Shown: positions 9,902 through 18,700 of the stretch, one piece after another
How the letters are laid out: every line of letters begins with the position of its first letter
Numbering within the stretch: the stretch's first letter is position 1
Assembly: GCF_009496155.1 (NCBI RefSeq)
Contig: NZ_WIJP01000006.1
Coordinates: forward strand, 75,675-139,674
Source: Streptococcus mitis
GTDB taxonomy: Bacteria; Bacillota; Bacilli; Lactobacillales; Streptococcaceae
Length of the DNA stretch: 64,000 nucleotides
Reading direction: 5' to 3'
Translations under genes and position numbers: made by a program
The notes under the pieces: model-generated
Database searches by the model: none
Seen by the model: the letters and a program-made list of their open reading frames with translations, nothing else
Told to the model about the DNA's origin: nothing

Positions 9902-9930
9902 ATTATACCATAACTGAAAAGCGTTTACAA
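9902..9930 (-). promoter_or_regulatory. relQ promoter, overlapping the phage attachment core
   Basis: Leftward the sequence reads TTGTAA, 17 bp, then TATAAT with a TGG extension. The -10 lies inside the proposed attL core (9903-9913), so in the lysogen the -35 side is phage DNA. This is inference from the proposed attachment site. Confidence 0.5.
9903..9913. repeat. Proposed attL core
   Basis: TTATACCATAA is identical to the word at 48107-48117 beyond the integrase. It sits between host relQ and the first phage-side repeats. A chance match of this length in two short AT-rich flanks is possible, so the assignment is tentative. Confidence 0.5.
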
Positions 9931-9949
9931 ATAGTTATTATCGCTTTTC
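9916..9949. repeat. Inverted repeat next to attL
   Basis: GAAAAGCG at 9916-9923 is the perfect reverse complement of CGCTTTTC at 9942-9949. It lies directly inside the proposed phage end. It could be a recombinase or accessory-factor site or an RNA hairpin. Confidence 0.5.
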
Positions 9950-10014
9950 AATAGTTGAGTTTTTACTTATTTTTCATTAAAATCATTTTCATTAATTACT
10001 ATCATTTTTTAAAA

Positions 10015-10023
10015 TCGTATTCA
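10015..10023 (+). repeat. TCGTATTCA repeat (possible integrase arm site, left)
   Basis: TCGTATTCA occurs here once and twice at the right end (48028-48036, 48040-48048), always on the phage side of the proposed cores, as expected for arm-type sites of a tyrosine integrase. The function is inference. Confidence 0.4.
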
Positions 10024-10038
10024 TTTTCATGCTCATAT

Positions 10039-10059
10039 TTGCCCGCATAGCTGAGAAGG
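10039..10059 (-). repeat. CTATGCGGGCAA element, copy A
   Basis: The leftward strand reads CCTTCTCAGCTATGCGGGCAA, differing at two positions from the copy in front of the integrase (46830-46850) and related to the copy at 40633-40663. See the finding on this element. Confidence 0.6.
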
Positions 10060-10093
10060 GTTTTAATTTAATTCTAATAGTTTACAAAAGAAT

Positions 10094-10118
10094 CAGTGAG
10101 TAATTTCACTGTTTTTTT
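10094..10118 (+). terminator. Rho-independent terminator, rightward
   Basis: CAGTGA and TCACTG form a perfect 6-bp stem followed by seven T. Confidence 0.65.
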
Positions 10119-10177
10119 CTTTGTCTTAAAAGGAGTACTACTTTCAGGAAGACACCTAAATATGACTTAGAAACTGA

Positions 10178-10206
10178 CAAAAAACTCCACCTGATTGGGT
10201 GGAGTT
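10178..10206 (-). terminator. Rho-independent terminator, leftward
   Basis: On the leftward strand AACTCCAC and GTGGAGTT form a perfect 8-bp stem followed by TTTTGTC. It would stop prophage transcripts before the relQ promoter. Confidence 0.6.
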
Positions 10207-10341
10207 AAGGGAGATTATTATGAAAAAGGTAAAATAAAATCTTATTAAATCAACACTCTTGGAGGGTGTCCCCTCCAACTCCCCGACCTCTGGACAAGGT
10301 CTATTTTTTTGAAAAAAAGTTAAAAAACTTCATCAAAACTA

Positions 10342-10370
10342 TTGACATTATACAACTTTAGTTGTATAAT
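10342..10370 (+). promoter_or_regulatory. Consensus promoter with embedded palindromic operator
   Basis: TTGACA (10342-10347), a 17-bp spacer and TATAAT (10365-10370) match the sigma-A consensus completely. From 10347 to 10370 the arms ATTATACAACT and AGTTGTATAAT form a perfect inverted repeat around TT. The arm includes the -10, so a dimeric repressor bound there would block transcription. It drives three small rightward genes. Confidence 0.8.
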
Positions 10371-10429
10371 GGATACATAAGGTTAAGGAGGAAACCTTAG
10401 ACAAGGAAACTAGTAGAAAGGAAAACAAA

Positions 10430-10534
10430 ATGTTTAAGTTCAAAAAGAAGCCACTCAAAGTCAAAACAAATAAGCTCGTAGTCAAAATAAACTTATTTAT
10501 AATCAGCTTTGAATGGCACCTAGAAATTGGATAG
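10430..10534 (+). CDS. Small basic protein of the left-end micro-operon (34 aa)
   Basis: The frame MFKFKKKPLK...EWHLEIG has 34 residues, a lysine-rich N-terminal half and a short hydrophobic stretch (LFIISFEW). AAAGGA lies 8 nt before the ATG, about 55 nt downstream of a consensus promoter. I do not recognise it. Because it is so short, the evidence is the strong promoter and ribosome site rather than homology. Confidence 0.55.
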   Translation: MFKFKKKPLKVKTNKLVVKINLFIISFEWHLEIG

Positions 10535-10590
10535 TGAGAAATCACTATCCACCCCTTCGGGGGTGTACTTAAATTATAACAGGAAAAACA

Positions 10591-10695
10591 ATGAAAGTAA
10601 ATCTTAAAATTAGAAAAACCACCAAGCGTGAAAAAGTTGAATTTATTATTGGACTTCTTCTACTCCTATTTGCAGTTTGGTATTTTACGAGGTAA
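10591..10695 (+). CDS. Small single-span membrane peptide (34 aa)
   Basis: MKVNLKIRKTTKREK is followed by a hydrophobic segment (FIIGLLLLLFAVWYF, about residues 18-32), a typical small membrane peptide with its basic part inside. AGGA lies 7 nt before the ATG. It is the middle gene of the micro-operon and ends 3 nt before the next ATG. I cannot name the family. It could be a signalling or toxic membrane peptide, but nothing in the sequence shows which. Confidence 0.6.
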   Translation: MKVNLKIRKTTKREKVEFIIGLLLLLFAVWYFTR

Positions 10696-10698
10696 TAT

Positions 10699-10887
10699 AT
10701 GTCAGTAGATATTAAAGCTATCCGCTGGCTTTTAGACAACGCCACAGCCTATGCTATCAGCAAAAACTGTGGCGTATCTATTCAGGCAGTAGATAAGTAT
10801 AAAAACGGTGTATCAGATATTATGAACATGCGTTTAAAACACGCTATCAGCATGACTTCTTACGCCCAGGAACTAAATAAGCAGTGA
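10699..10887 (+). CDS. Small helix-turn-helix-like protein (62 aa)
   Basis: The 62 residues include AIRWLLDNATAYAISKNCGVSIQAVDKYKNG, which reads like a helix-turn-helix in which a short helix, a Gly turn and a recognition helix (SIQAVDKY) follow each other. It is the last gene of the micro-operon and is closed by a terminator. It may be the repressor that binds the palindrome at 10347-10370; that is inference. The family is not recognised with certainty. Confidence 0.75.
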   Translation: MSVDIKAIRWLLDNATAYAISKNCGVSIQAVDKYKNGVSDIMNMRLKHAISMTSYAQELNKQ

Positions 10888-10907
10888 TTTCAGTCACTGC
10901 TTTTTTT
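10881..10907 (+). terminator. Terminator of the left-end micro-operon
   Basis: GCAGTGA and TCACTGC pair perfectly and are followed by seven T. The stem overlaps the stop codon of the 62-aa gene. Confidence 0.85.
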
Positions 10908-10914
10908 ATTGCAA

Positions 10915-10942
10915 ACAAAAAACCGCAAGCCTAAGCCTGCGG
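10915..10942 (-). terminator. Leftward terminator at the end of the late region
   Basis: On the leftward strand ACCGCA and TGCGGT pair around GGCTTAGGCT-like loop sequence and are followed by TTTTTTG. It is convergent with the micro-operon terminator. Confidence 0.7.
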
Positions 10943-10995
10943 TGGAAGAACAATTTAGAAAGTTTCCTTTCATTTTATTTTTTGAAATTTTAAAT

Positions 10996-11120
10996 AAAAA
11001 AGGAGCATTTAAGCTCCCTCCTTTGAAATAACGGACACTTGGCTGGTCGGTGTACCCAGCATCTCAGATACCTTTTTCAAGGTGCGGCAGGAACCTTTCT
11101 GCCCTCAAATGTCTTTCGTT
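10996..11120 (-). ncRNA. Unrecognised structured RNA, about 125 nt, own promoter and terminator
   Basis: Transcription from 11127-11155 would start near 11120. A closing stem P1 pairs 11106-11113 (GACATTTG) with 11034-11041 (CAAGTGTC), 8 bp with one G-U. Inside are three hairpins: P2 GGCAG/CTGCC (11086-11103), P3 ACCTT/AAGGT with a GAAA tetraloop (11070-11083) and P4 GCTGG/CCAGC (11042-11060). A terminator stem GGAGC/GCTCC (11002-11017) with a T run ends it. Between P1 and the terminator lies AAAGGAGG, 8 nt before an ATG opening a 12-codon frame, so a regulated leader peptide is an alternative. Confidence 0.65.
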
Positions 11121-11126
11121 AATGTT

Positions 11127-11155
11127 ATTCTAGCACTATCTGCTTTTTTTGTCAA
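11127..11155 (-). promoter_or_regulatory. Promoter of the structured RNA
   Basis: TTGACA (11150-11155 on the leftward strand), a 17-bp spacer and TAGAAT (11127-11132) match the sigma-A consensus at 11 of 12 positions. It overlaps the last codons of the nuclease gene at 11136. Confidence 0.75.
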
Positions 11156-11516
11156 GCTTTCTCAATCTACCAGATTTAATACGATTTTGTAATTTAAAAT
11201 CTTGTAAGCGATACATGGTCGGAACATAAAAGAAATCCCCACTTTTATGTAACTTGATGGCAACGAGAACATTATCATCAAATCTTTTTACATATTCAAA
11301 ACTGACGTCTTTCTCTCGTGGATTGACCCCAATGAAATCTGGATTCCTTAGTATAAGTTCCAAATCTTCAATATGATGAATCACATCATTATGATGGCGT
11401 TTCAACATATGGCTTCTCAAACCTTCTTTGTTGACTTTGATTTCACTTGCTTCAAGAACAATATTAAAAATTTCTTTTACTTCGTCAGTCACCTGACCGA
11501 TTTTTTCGTGATTCAT
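11136..11516 (-). CDS. BECR-fold nuclease-like protein (PBECR-type), prophage moron
   Basis: The 126-residue protein has HHNDVIHHIEDLELILRNPDFIGVNPREKDVSFEYVKRFDDNVLVAIKL-type order (helix with His, NPDFIG turn, then strands) and ends in FFYVPTMYRL. This is how I know the phage Barnase-EndoU-ColicinE5/D-RelE-like (PBECR) nucleases; the assignment is from pattern memory. It follows the lysin gene but has its own extended -10 promoter, so it may be expressed in the lysogen. Possible roles are an RNase toxin or anti-phage effector. No partner protein overlaps it. Confidence 0.6.
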   Translation of the reverse strand: MNHEKIGQVTDEVKEIFNIVLEASEIKVNKEGLRSHMLKRHHNDVIHHIEDLELILRNPDFIGVNPREKDVSFEYVKRFDDNVLVAIKLHKSGDFFYVPTMYRLQDFKLQNRIKSGRLRKLDKKSR

Positions 11517-11540
11517 AATTTCCTCCGTTATTTCATAACC

Positions 11541-11549
11541 ATTATATCA
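11541..11549 (-). promoter_or_regulatory. Extended -10 promoter of the BECR-like gene
   Basis: The leftward strand reads TGATATAAT about 25 nt upstream of the ATG at 11516, overlapping the gap after the lysin stop. GGAGG precedes the ATG by 7 nt. Confidence 0.6.
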
Positions 11550-11552
11550 CAT

Positions 11553-12416
11553 TTATTTAGTCGTAATAAGCCCATCAGGCTCCACAGTAAATGCAGCCTT
11601 GTCTGCCAAGCGACCATCTGGAAGAAGCAGATAGTATCCGCCATTGTACGGCACAAATGTGTTCGATTTCATATCGCCATTGACGGCATCCAGGTAATAC
11701 CATTTTTCATAGTATTTCACCCAGCCAGTCTGCATAGCGCCATCACGATTAAAGTAGTACCATAATCCACCAATTTTCTTCCAACCAGTAACCATAGCGC
11801 CACTAGTATCAAACCAATACCAATATCCATCGATATGTTTTAACCAGCGCTCAGCATACATATAGCCAAGAGAATCAAAATAATACCAAGTATCTGCAAT
11901 CTTTTCAAATTTTGAAGTAGGATACGAGCCGTCTTTACGACGCCACCACCAACCAGTGTCATCATGCTTCCAGCCTGATTCATCCTCTTCAGGCGGCACG
12001 ATATACCCCACAATCGAATCAACAGAGCGCTCGTTGTAGCGACAAGGACCACCGACTTCGAGATAGTCCCAGTTACCATCGATATTCTGCTCAATCGTCT
12101 TGATGGTAGAACCGTCAGAGTCCTCGTAGACAAGACCAGTATGGCCATAATTCACTCCATCTCCTGCCACGAAGTTCTTAACGAAGAACCAACCAGCTTT
12201 TGGATGTTGAGCGCCATAGACCACTTGCAAGCCTGCTGATTCTGCAGACCGTAGCAAGTCGATAGCATTCCCCCATAGACGAGTACCGAAATACTCGTAG
12301 ATTCCATAGCACGTCACATCAGCACATTGATATCCGTACATTTTATCATAATCAACCCCAGTTCCTGCATCAGCGTGAGCCATGAAGTCGTTAATCATAT
12401 CTTGTTTCTTAGACAT
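11553..12416 (-). CDS. Phage endolysin: CHAP domain plus choline-binding repeats
   Basis: The start is the ATG at 12416 ([11 protein letters not shown], 287 residues), since GGAG lies 9 nt upstream; earlier in-frame starts lack a site. The CHAP domain (about 1-140) has the catalytic Cys in GYQCADVTC, the His in [10 protein letters not shown] and the following EQNIDG. Six tandem choline-binding repeats (about 150-285, [14 protein letters not shown] units) attach it to teichoic acid choline. This matches the Skl type known from S. mitis rather than the LytA-type amidase common in pneumophages. It overlaps the holin gene by 8 bp. Confidence 0.95.
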   Translation of the reverse strand: MSKKQDMINDFMAHADAGTGVDYDKMYGYQCADVTCYGIYEYFGTRLWGNAIDLLRSAESAGLQVVYGAQHPKAGWFFVKNFVAGDGVNYGHTGLVYEDSDGSTIKTIEQNIDGNWDYLEVGGPCRYNERSVDSIVGYIVPPEEDESGWKHDDTGWWWRRKDGSYPTSKFEKIADTWYYFDSLGYMYAERWLKHIDGYWYWFDTSGAMVTGWKKIGGLWYYFNRDGAMQTGWVKYYEKWYYLDAVNGDMKSNTFVPYNGGYYLLLPDGRLADKAAFTVEPDGLITTK

Positions 12417-12654
12417 TAGCATCGTCTCCTTTCGGTGCTTCATACTCAAGTGCTTGCTTGCTATCTGTGATACCGCTTGTTGTCGGATCAGAAACAACCC
12501 CAATCAATACAAGCAATGCAAGAGCTGTATTAGCTACATCATTGATGTTGTCAGGCAATTTAAAGCCTAGTTGTTGCGCTAGCAAGATTGCTGTAGCAAC
12601 GATAGCGGCAAGAGTCGCCTTGTTCTTAAAGCGTAGTTTCCAGTTGATTTTCAT
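12409..12654 (-). CDS. Holin (phi-LC3 family)
   Basis: The 81-residue protein has two hydrophobic segments ([18 protein letters not shown] and [15 protein letters not shown]) joined by a PDNIND turn, followed by a charged C-terminus. This is the layout of phi-LC3-type holins, which make membrane lesions that release the lysin. It lies just upstream of the lysin gene and overlaps it. Confidence 0.9.
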   Translation of the reverse strand: MKINWKLRFKNKATLAAIVATAILLAQQLGFKLPDNINDVANTALALLVLIGVVSDPTTSGITDSKQALEYEAPKGDDANV

Positions 12655-12658
12655 GATT

Positions 12659-13093
12659 TCATTCCCTCACTTCTAAAATATTGTATTTTTTATACAGGCT
12701 ATCAATGTACCCATTTCCGCCTAATTTCTTGTAATTTTTGTGCATTTTGTGCACAATGTCCGACTCATGGACAGTAGTGTATCCACGATTGATAGCAGTA
12801 GTCATGTCTCTCTCTAGTCTCAGATACATTGTAACTAGATGAGCCTCGTCATGGACTACTAGCTTGTCGTTGACCTCACTGATTTTCTTGTTATTATCCT
12901 CTCCCACTACTCGGATGTCGTTTACTGATGATTGAATAGTACCTAGCTCGTCTTTTAACTCATTAAACTGTTGTTTGTTGAGATTACCAGACTTACCAGC
13001 ACGCATACCAAACCACCCCGTAGCGATGACACCGATTGTTGTAGGGTTTGTCAAGGCATTTATTATTTTTTCGATTATATCAACCCATGTCAT
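12659..13093 (-). CDS. Lysis-cassette protein with N-terminal hydrophobic segment
   Basis: The 144-residue protein has a short hydrophobic stretch (TTIGVIATGWFGM, about residues 18-30), then a predicted coiled coil (NKQQFNELKDELGTIQSSVNDI) and a soluble tail. Proteins of this shape precede the holin in many streptococcal phages. It could be a second holin or a holin regulator; I do not assign a function. Confidence 0.7.
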   Translation of the reverse strand: MTWVDIIEKIINALTNPTTIGVIATGWFGMRAGKSGNLNKQQFNELKDELGTIQSSVNDIRVVGEDNNKKISEVNDKLVVHDEAHLVTMYLRLERDMTTAINRGYTTVHESDIVHKMHKNYKKLGGNGYIDSLYKKYNILEVRE

Positions 13094-13102
13094 ACCCTCT
13101 CC

Positions 13103-13708
13103 TTACTCAATACGAGGCATGACCACAGTAAGCACGCCTTGCTGAAGCATATCAGATAGCGACTGTTCTTTCCAAGTGTAGCCCTCTGTTACTTGCATCT
13201 GGAACTTAAAGATAGTCTTGGTCCCACTCGGCCATTTTGGATTCGTATCAAACGGATAAGGCATAGCTACGATGTCGCCATTTGCATAGCGAGTGCTCTT
13301 GACAAGTGGCTTGATGAACCCAGCAACCTTGTTGTAAGCATGAGTAGGCATGCCTCCGTTTTGAGAAATAGCCAAAGCGATCAGAACCTCAGTGATAGAT
13401 GATACCGTGTCAAGATTTTCCTTATTCTCTACGGCCGCTTGCTCTACCTTAGTTGCCATTTCCTTATTTTGCTTGAGTTGCGCCTCTACCTGGTTAAATT
13501 TCTCATTTTCAGCACGATTTGGGAAATTCTCTTGATAAAGAGCCTCAAGAGCTAACTCAAAAAGTTCGCTATTTGATAGGCTGATTTTGTCAGCTGGTAG
13601 CAAGATAGGTACGATAGCACCGTCTGAATTAACAAGTGTGACCTTTGTAGCTGATGCTGTTCCGCTTGCATCAAATTCTTGGGACTTTGTCCCGTACTCT
13701 AATTTCAT
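13103..13708 (-). CDS. DUF1366-type phage protein
   Basis: The 201-residue protein begins with a beta-rich domain (MKLEYGTKSQEFDASG) and contains a helical region (NKEMATKVEQAAVENKENLDTV). It lies between the tail-fibre genes and the lysis cassette, the normal place of DUF1366 proteins in streptococcal phages. The function is unknown; a virion-associated or baseplate accessory role is inferred from position. Confidence 0.75.
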   Translation of the reverse strand: MKLEYGTKSQEFDASGTASATKVTLVNSDGAIVPILLPADKISLSNSELFELALEALYQENFPNRAENEKFNQVEAQLKQNKEMATKVEQAAVENKENLDTVSSITEVLIALAISQNGGMPTHAYNKVAGFIKPLVKSTRYANGDIVAMPYPFDTNPKWPSGTKTIFKFQMQVTEGYTWKEQSLSDMLQQGVLTVVMPRIE

Positions 13709-13717
13709 ATTTCCTCC

Positions 13718-15730
13718 TTAAATTTTGAATGATATGTTGTCAAAGTTGAGCCATGTAGCGTCAACGTTCCTCTTGACAGCTACGTCACCGCTCGGATAGA
13801 TTCCGATAACCGCAGAACCATAATCATTATTTAGTGCGGTCTTATATAATATTGTGGATGGTCTGAAATTTTCAGGCAAAGTAAAGATAATTGACTCACG
13901 GGTAGTCTTTCCGCCTTTACAAGTACCTTTTAAATAAACAATACCGTCAAATGTTTTTGAAAATTGAACATTTTCATAATCTCTATGATGAACCCATCCA
14001 TTTTGTAAATTAGCATTTTGCCAGTTAGTTGAAGTGATCATCCTTGAAATATCATCTTTGGTAGCAAGATACTTCCAAGGTTTCCATGTTCCATTTACTT
14101 TCGCACGGATTGCCCCTATTTCACCTCCAAAATCATAGGCTACTTGTACTACCCAGTTGTCATTGTATTTAAAGACCTGCACATGTTTCCAACCATTGCC
14201 CCCCTGAGGAGAGTTTGATAGATTATAACCCATGTATTGACCTGAATCTGTGTAGTTGTTCCAATCAATTTCAGCGCTCAAGGAGTTTCCTCCATTTTTT
14301 GTCAACTGATGTTGCTGAATGGGCTTGTTGTCTGCGTAGATGTTGCCCTTGACATCAAGAGCGCCCTGCTCACGAATTTTGTTGACCCCAACTCCTGACC
14401 TGTCATAAGACAAGACTACGCTCTCTGTGGCCACGTTGACCATGAAATCAGACCGTGTGAATTTGTCCTCTAACGTGCCTATGACAACCCATGACTGATT
14501 AGCTAGATAATTACCTGCAAGATTAGCCTGAGAATTGACTAGGTTTGAGATACTTGTCCAGGATCCAGTGGCTGATCCTGTGTCTACTTGAAAGTTAGTA
14601 GTCCCAAGCCTTGCGACCTTGAAAGTCAGCGACATTGTGTTTTTCTGACTCCCTGAGACAGTCAAAGGCGCTACTCTGGCGTTTCTTGTAACTGTCAAGG
14701 TACTAGAGGTTGAGCCTGTTCTGGCTATGCTAAAGCTAAGAGCAGGAGCGAAATACTCAAGCACGGTTACAGATACCTCTCTAGTATCCGACCAACAGCC
14801 ACGGCTATCAGAGACTCTTGCTCTGATTTTGATAGCTCCGTGATAATTCATAATGCCCAGACTGCCACCGTTTGAACTTGTGGATTGGTTTTTACCAACA
14901 ATTTCAGCATAATATCCAGTGATGGATGAGCCGTAGACTCCCTGAGCACCACTGAAAGCCACTTTGATATTAGAGATGACCTGAATGAACGTGTCAGATT
15001 TTGGGATGAGATTTTGTGCTGCACCATTTAGATCTGACAATGAAACCCCTGCAAAAGTAGGCTTGATATTAGCTGGCACGCTAGCCGTCAGTGTGGTTGA
15101 CTGTGTGCCTGTTTTGGTACTTCCTGAATAGGTATCTACATAGATAGTACCTATTCCACTTGCAGAGTTTGGAATGTCGTTGGCAAAATCAAGAGGGATC
15201 GTCCAGCTGGTGGATGTGTCTACATTCGTTGCAATCGTCCCTGACTTACCTGCCCATGAATAGCGCACCGTATGCTTGAAGCTTGAACTTTGACGGTTAA
15301 TATTGATAGTAACCGAACTACCAATAACTCCAGCGCTCACGCTTACAGAGCTAGAGCGTGGTATAGTCGTCAGGCTAAGGCTTGCTGATACTGTGATAGT
15401 TCCATGCAAGCCATTATTAGGATTGAACGTACAAGAAATAGGGAGCGTTTTAGTCCCGTCTGCATTGTGGCTGATTGTGCTTGAGCCACTAGCAAGAGTG
15501 TACTCCTCGCCTGATGTCTCCCACGTCGGATAGCTGTAATGCACGTTACTACCGTCTAAATTGAGAGACAACGTACTGTCTCCTTGATGGTTATAAGTGT
15601 AATAGGCGCCTGTCCTACTAACTGTCATCCGCCAGTTAACGGTTGAGGTGTTAGCTGTGATACTCTGAGAGCCCTGTTCTACATAGACATTGAGATACAA
15701 GCTCCCATTTGAATTACTAAACTTTGCCAT
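13718..15730 (-). CDS. DUF859 phage tail/baseplate structural protein
   Basis: The 670-residue Ser/Thr-rich beta protein begins MAKFSNSNGSLYLNVYVEQGSQS, typical of DUF859 minor structural proteins of streptococcal siphoviruses. The C-terminal part (about 470-600) holds a NGGNSLSAEIDWNNYTDSGQYMGYN segment followed by WVVQVAYDF-type repeats, as in receptor-binding tips. It is probably exposed at the tail tip and takes part in host recognition. Confidence 0.85.
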   Translation of the reverse strand: MAKFSNSNGSLYLNVYVEQGSQSITANTSTVNWRMTVSRTGAYYTYNHQGDSTLSLNLDGSNVHYSYPTWETSGEEYTLASGSSTISHNADGTKTLPISCTFNPNNGLHGTITVSASLSLTTIPRSSSVSVSAGVIGSSVTININRQSSSFKHTVRYSWAGKSGTIATNVDTSTSWTIPLDFANDIPNSASGIGTIYVDTYSGSTKTGTQSTTLTASVPANIKPTFAGVSLSDLNGAAQNLIPKSDTFIQVISNIKVAFSGAQGVYGSSITGYYAEIVGKNQSTSSNGGSLGIMNYHGAIKIRARVSDSRGCWSDTREVSVTVLEYFAPALSFSIARTGSTSSTLTVTRNARVAPLTVSGSQKNTMSLTFKVARLGTTNFQVDTGSATGSWTSISNLVNSQANLAGNYLANQSWVVIGTLEDKFTRSDFMVNVATESVVLSYDRSGVGVNKIREQGALDVKGNIYADNKPIQQHQLTKNGGNSLSAEIDWNNYTDSGQYMGYNLSNSPQGGNGWKHVQVFKYNDNWVVQVAYDFGGEIGAIRAKVNGTWKPWKYLATKDDISRMITSTNWQNANLQNGWVHHRDYENVQFSKTFDGIVYLKGTCKGGKTTRESIIFTLPENFRPSTILYKTALNNDYGSAVIGIYPSGDVAVKRNVDATWLNFDNISFKI

Positions 15731-15741
15731 TTTTCCTCCTT

Positions 15742-18700
15742 TTAACCTACATACCTGATGACATTCATGTCAGGGTTGATATGATACTGTTCCTCTCTAA
15801 AACGTCCAATTTGGATAGTTTTAGAGAAAATCCCGTTTTCAATGTGGATTACTCCTTGACTGATGTACATAACCTCTACACCAGCGCTAAACATAGAAAT
15901 ACGGCCATTAGGGTTGAACATCATACTAGAGCTACCATCGTTCTTACCAATGACAAGACCCTCATTACTAGAGCTCATATAAGTATCAATGAAATTCCAG
16001 CGGTCAGATAATTCTCCAAGATCCTTAGCAATGTTAGAAACACGCTGACTAGCTGAAATTAAATCTTTCTCAGCTTGTGCCCTTGCGGTCTCATTTGCGT
16101 TGACAACGTCCTTATAAGCCTTTATCCAGTTATCAAGCGTGTCAGCGCTAGCCTTGCCCTCAAGCTCAGCTTGGATAATTCCAGCTTTCTCATTGAGAGC
16201 GTTCAGTTGCTCCTGAGTTAGCCCTTGATCGGCTTTAGAGTCTATATCCCTCTGAACATCTTCGGGAGCTTCTGAAAAGTCTGTAGAGACTGTTCCTACC
16301 TCTACTTTTGGAAAGGCAATCCAAACAGTAGCAGCAGTAAAAACATGTAAAATCAACTCATTACTTGCATTGGAATTTTCTTTTTTCGTCAACTCGATGT
16401 CATAAAATTTCCAATCCGTAGTGAGCGAGACACCTTGCATAGTATTTCTATACCCTGCTCTAGCTTGAAAATTCGTATTATTGACAGTAGATTTTGCCCA
16501 AAAACTGAAACGAACAGATTTATTTTTCATCTCGTCAGCGGTGCCCAAACGTGTATCCCCACCGGTTCTAAACGTAACTTTTTGATTAGTCGCCTTACCG
16601 TTATAAGTAGATACAATTTTCAAAGTATTAGCTCCTCTGAATTTGCTATTAGTATCTATGCTTAAGGTAAGTTGTCCTTGTGTTTGCTCCTGACTATCAT
16701 CTAAAAAGTAAGTGGAGTATCGCTCTCTTAGACTACGTTTGAATAGTGAATTAAGAAAGAGATTTCTTCCACCGACCTCAACTTTAGCCCAACGATCAGC
16801 CCATTTGTACTTCGTTTTATCTGCGCTATCAGGTTTCTCATAATCTGAATAATGACCAAAATAACGCTGCCCGTTATCTGTCATTGTTAAACCAGAACCA
16901 TCCGCATTGTCAGAATAAGCAAAGTGAACATACGGTGTTCTTCCATCTGCTCCAGCTTTACCTGGTAATCCATCAGCACCATCCTGACCACGCCATCTCG
17001 TCCATAAATATTTCGTGGGATTGTTGCTATTGGTTTCAGTAAAATCTTGATAAACGCCTATAAACGCCTTGCCCTGTCCTGAAAAGCTAAATCCCCCACC
17101 GGTTGCATTGTCAGCGTAAGCAATATGGGTATACTGAGTGCGGCCATCTGAACCTCTTTCACCAGGCAAGCCACGGTCACCTTTCACTCCAGGTAAACCA
17201 CGTTCTCCCTGTATGCCTTGCTCACCTCTTGCACCAGCATCTCCTTTATCTCCCTTTTCTCCTTTTTGACCATCAAGAACATTTGCAAAAGAAATCTCGT
17301 CAACAGCAACTTGATTGTTCTCAATGTAAGCAGCGACAGTTAGCGTAGATGTACCTCTTACGCTTGAGCCTCTAACCAAGTAAGTCATCCCTGTTGTTAC
17401 TTCTCCATCGAGCGCCCAACGCCAAGTAACACCAGTTACAATAGGTTTCCCTCCCTTGTATAAGGTTGGGGCTACTAGACTCTGGCCAATCTGATTTTTA
17501 AAGATAACACCATTGTCCGTTGATAATTTAATAGTATATGGCTTAGCAGCCTCAAATAATCTCTCAAAAGCCTCTTGTATTCCGTCTGATAACTGATTTT
17601 CAAAGGCTTTAAAGTTTGAAAATACTGTTTTGTTGCTTGCTGGATTTGAAAAGCTGATTTTCTGTTCAGTAACTCGTGCTTGAACTACCAGCAAAGGATT
17701 GAAACCAGCATCATGAATTTTGACTGTATCGCCGATTTCAACATCGACAAAGCCATCGACTTCATAAGTGATTGCTGGATAACAATGTTTTTTCAGTTCA
17801 TTGTATGCCAAACGTCTTAATTCTTTAGGGTTGTCAGTATCGTAAGAAAAATCTTTTCTTATGTACTGGTCTAGTTCACCTGTTGAATTTGTGAAAGTTG
17901 ACGGATACAGTTGCATTGATATAGGTGCGACAAGATAAGCACCTATTTGATAAAATTCACAAATGCCATCTTTATTAAACTTTTTCCAATCATCATTCAA
18001 TCCTTGGATAGTTACTACTTCTTCTGTATCTTCTTTTCCTTCATTTTTGACCGTTCTTTTACCGGTTGGACGAATTAAGTTAAAGATACCTGTCTTGTCT
18101 ATTTTTCTAGTGATAGATGTGATGTTGTTACCGTATTTTAAATGTATATCATTTCTAATACGGCCTACTCCTTGGTGGTCATCGTCATTTTCGTGATAAA
18201 CATTGATGCAAAACTTCTTGATTGTGCTGTCCGCATTTAGCTGTGTATCGAATTCTATTTCGGCATCAAAGCGATTTGCAAGACTAAGTAAACGAGAAAG
18301 TTTAGTGTCTTGCCCTGACCATTCAAGTGTAAGTTTTTTATCTGACACCTCATTGATACCAATAGAAAGATGAGAATAGTTTAAAATACCAAACTCATTA
18401 CAATATTCAACGAATGTCATTGATTTTGTGGCTTTATATGGATTGGCTAGTTCGTTAATTAGTTCGAGATTGAGATTTTCACAATAGCATTTAATGGTTT
18501 GTTCGTTCTCCTCAACTTGCATAACGTTAAAAAGAAAACTCTTGCCATGATATTTGAAAGATACCCATGCTCGTTCATTAAGGTACGAATAGGCTTTTTG
18601 TGTTGGAGTGTCTGACTTAATAGCCTTTTTGAAAACAGTAAATTCAAAAGTGGATGATCCTGTTTGCAAACTCCTAGTCCATGTATCACCATAGTAATTA

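Larger units (their letters stand above)
10060..10341. other. Non-coding left-end region with several hairpins
   Basis: No convincing gene lies here. It holds a rightward terminator (10094-10118), a leftward terminator (10178-10206), a perfect GGAGGG-TGTC-CCCTCC hairpin (10261-10276) and a second rightward terminator (10285-10310, GACCT/AGGTC plus a T run). A five-codon ATG frame at 10220 is not a credible gene. The last two hairpins could belong to a short rightward RNA, but I see no good promoter for it. Confidence 0.55.

Noticed and set aside
17103..17348. Rightward frame of 81 codons opposite the collagen-like repeats
   Set aside because: It mirrors the Gly-X-Y triplet DNA on the other strand; composition is an artefact of the repeat.
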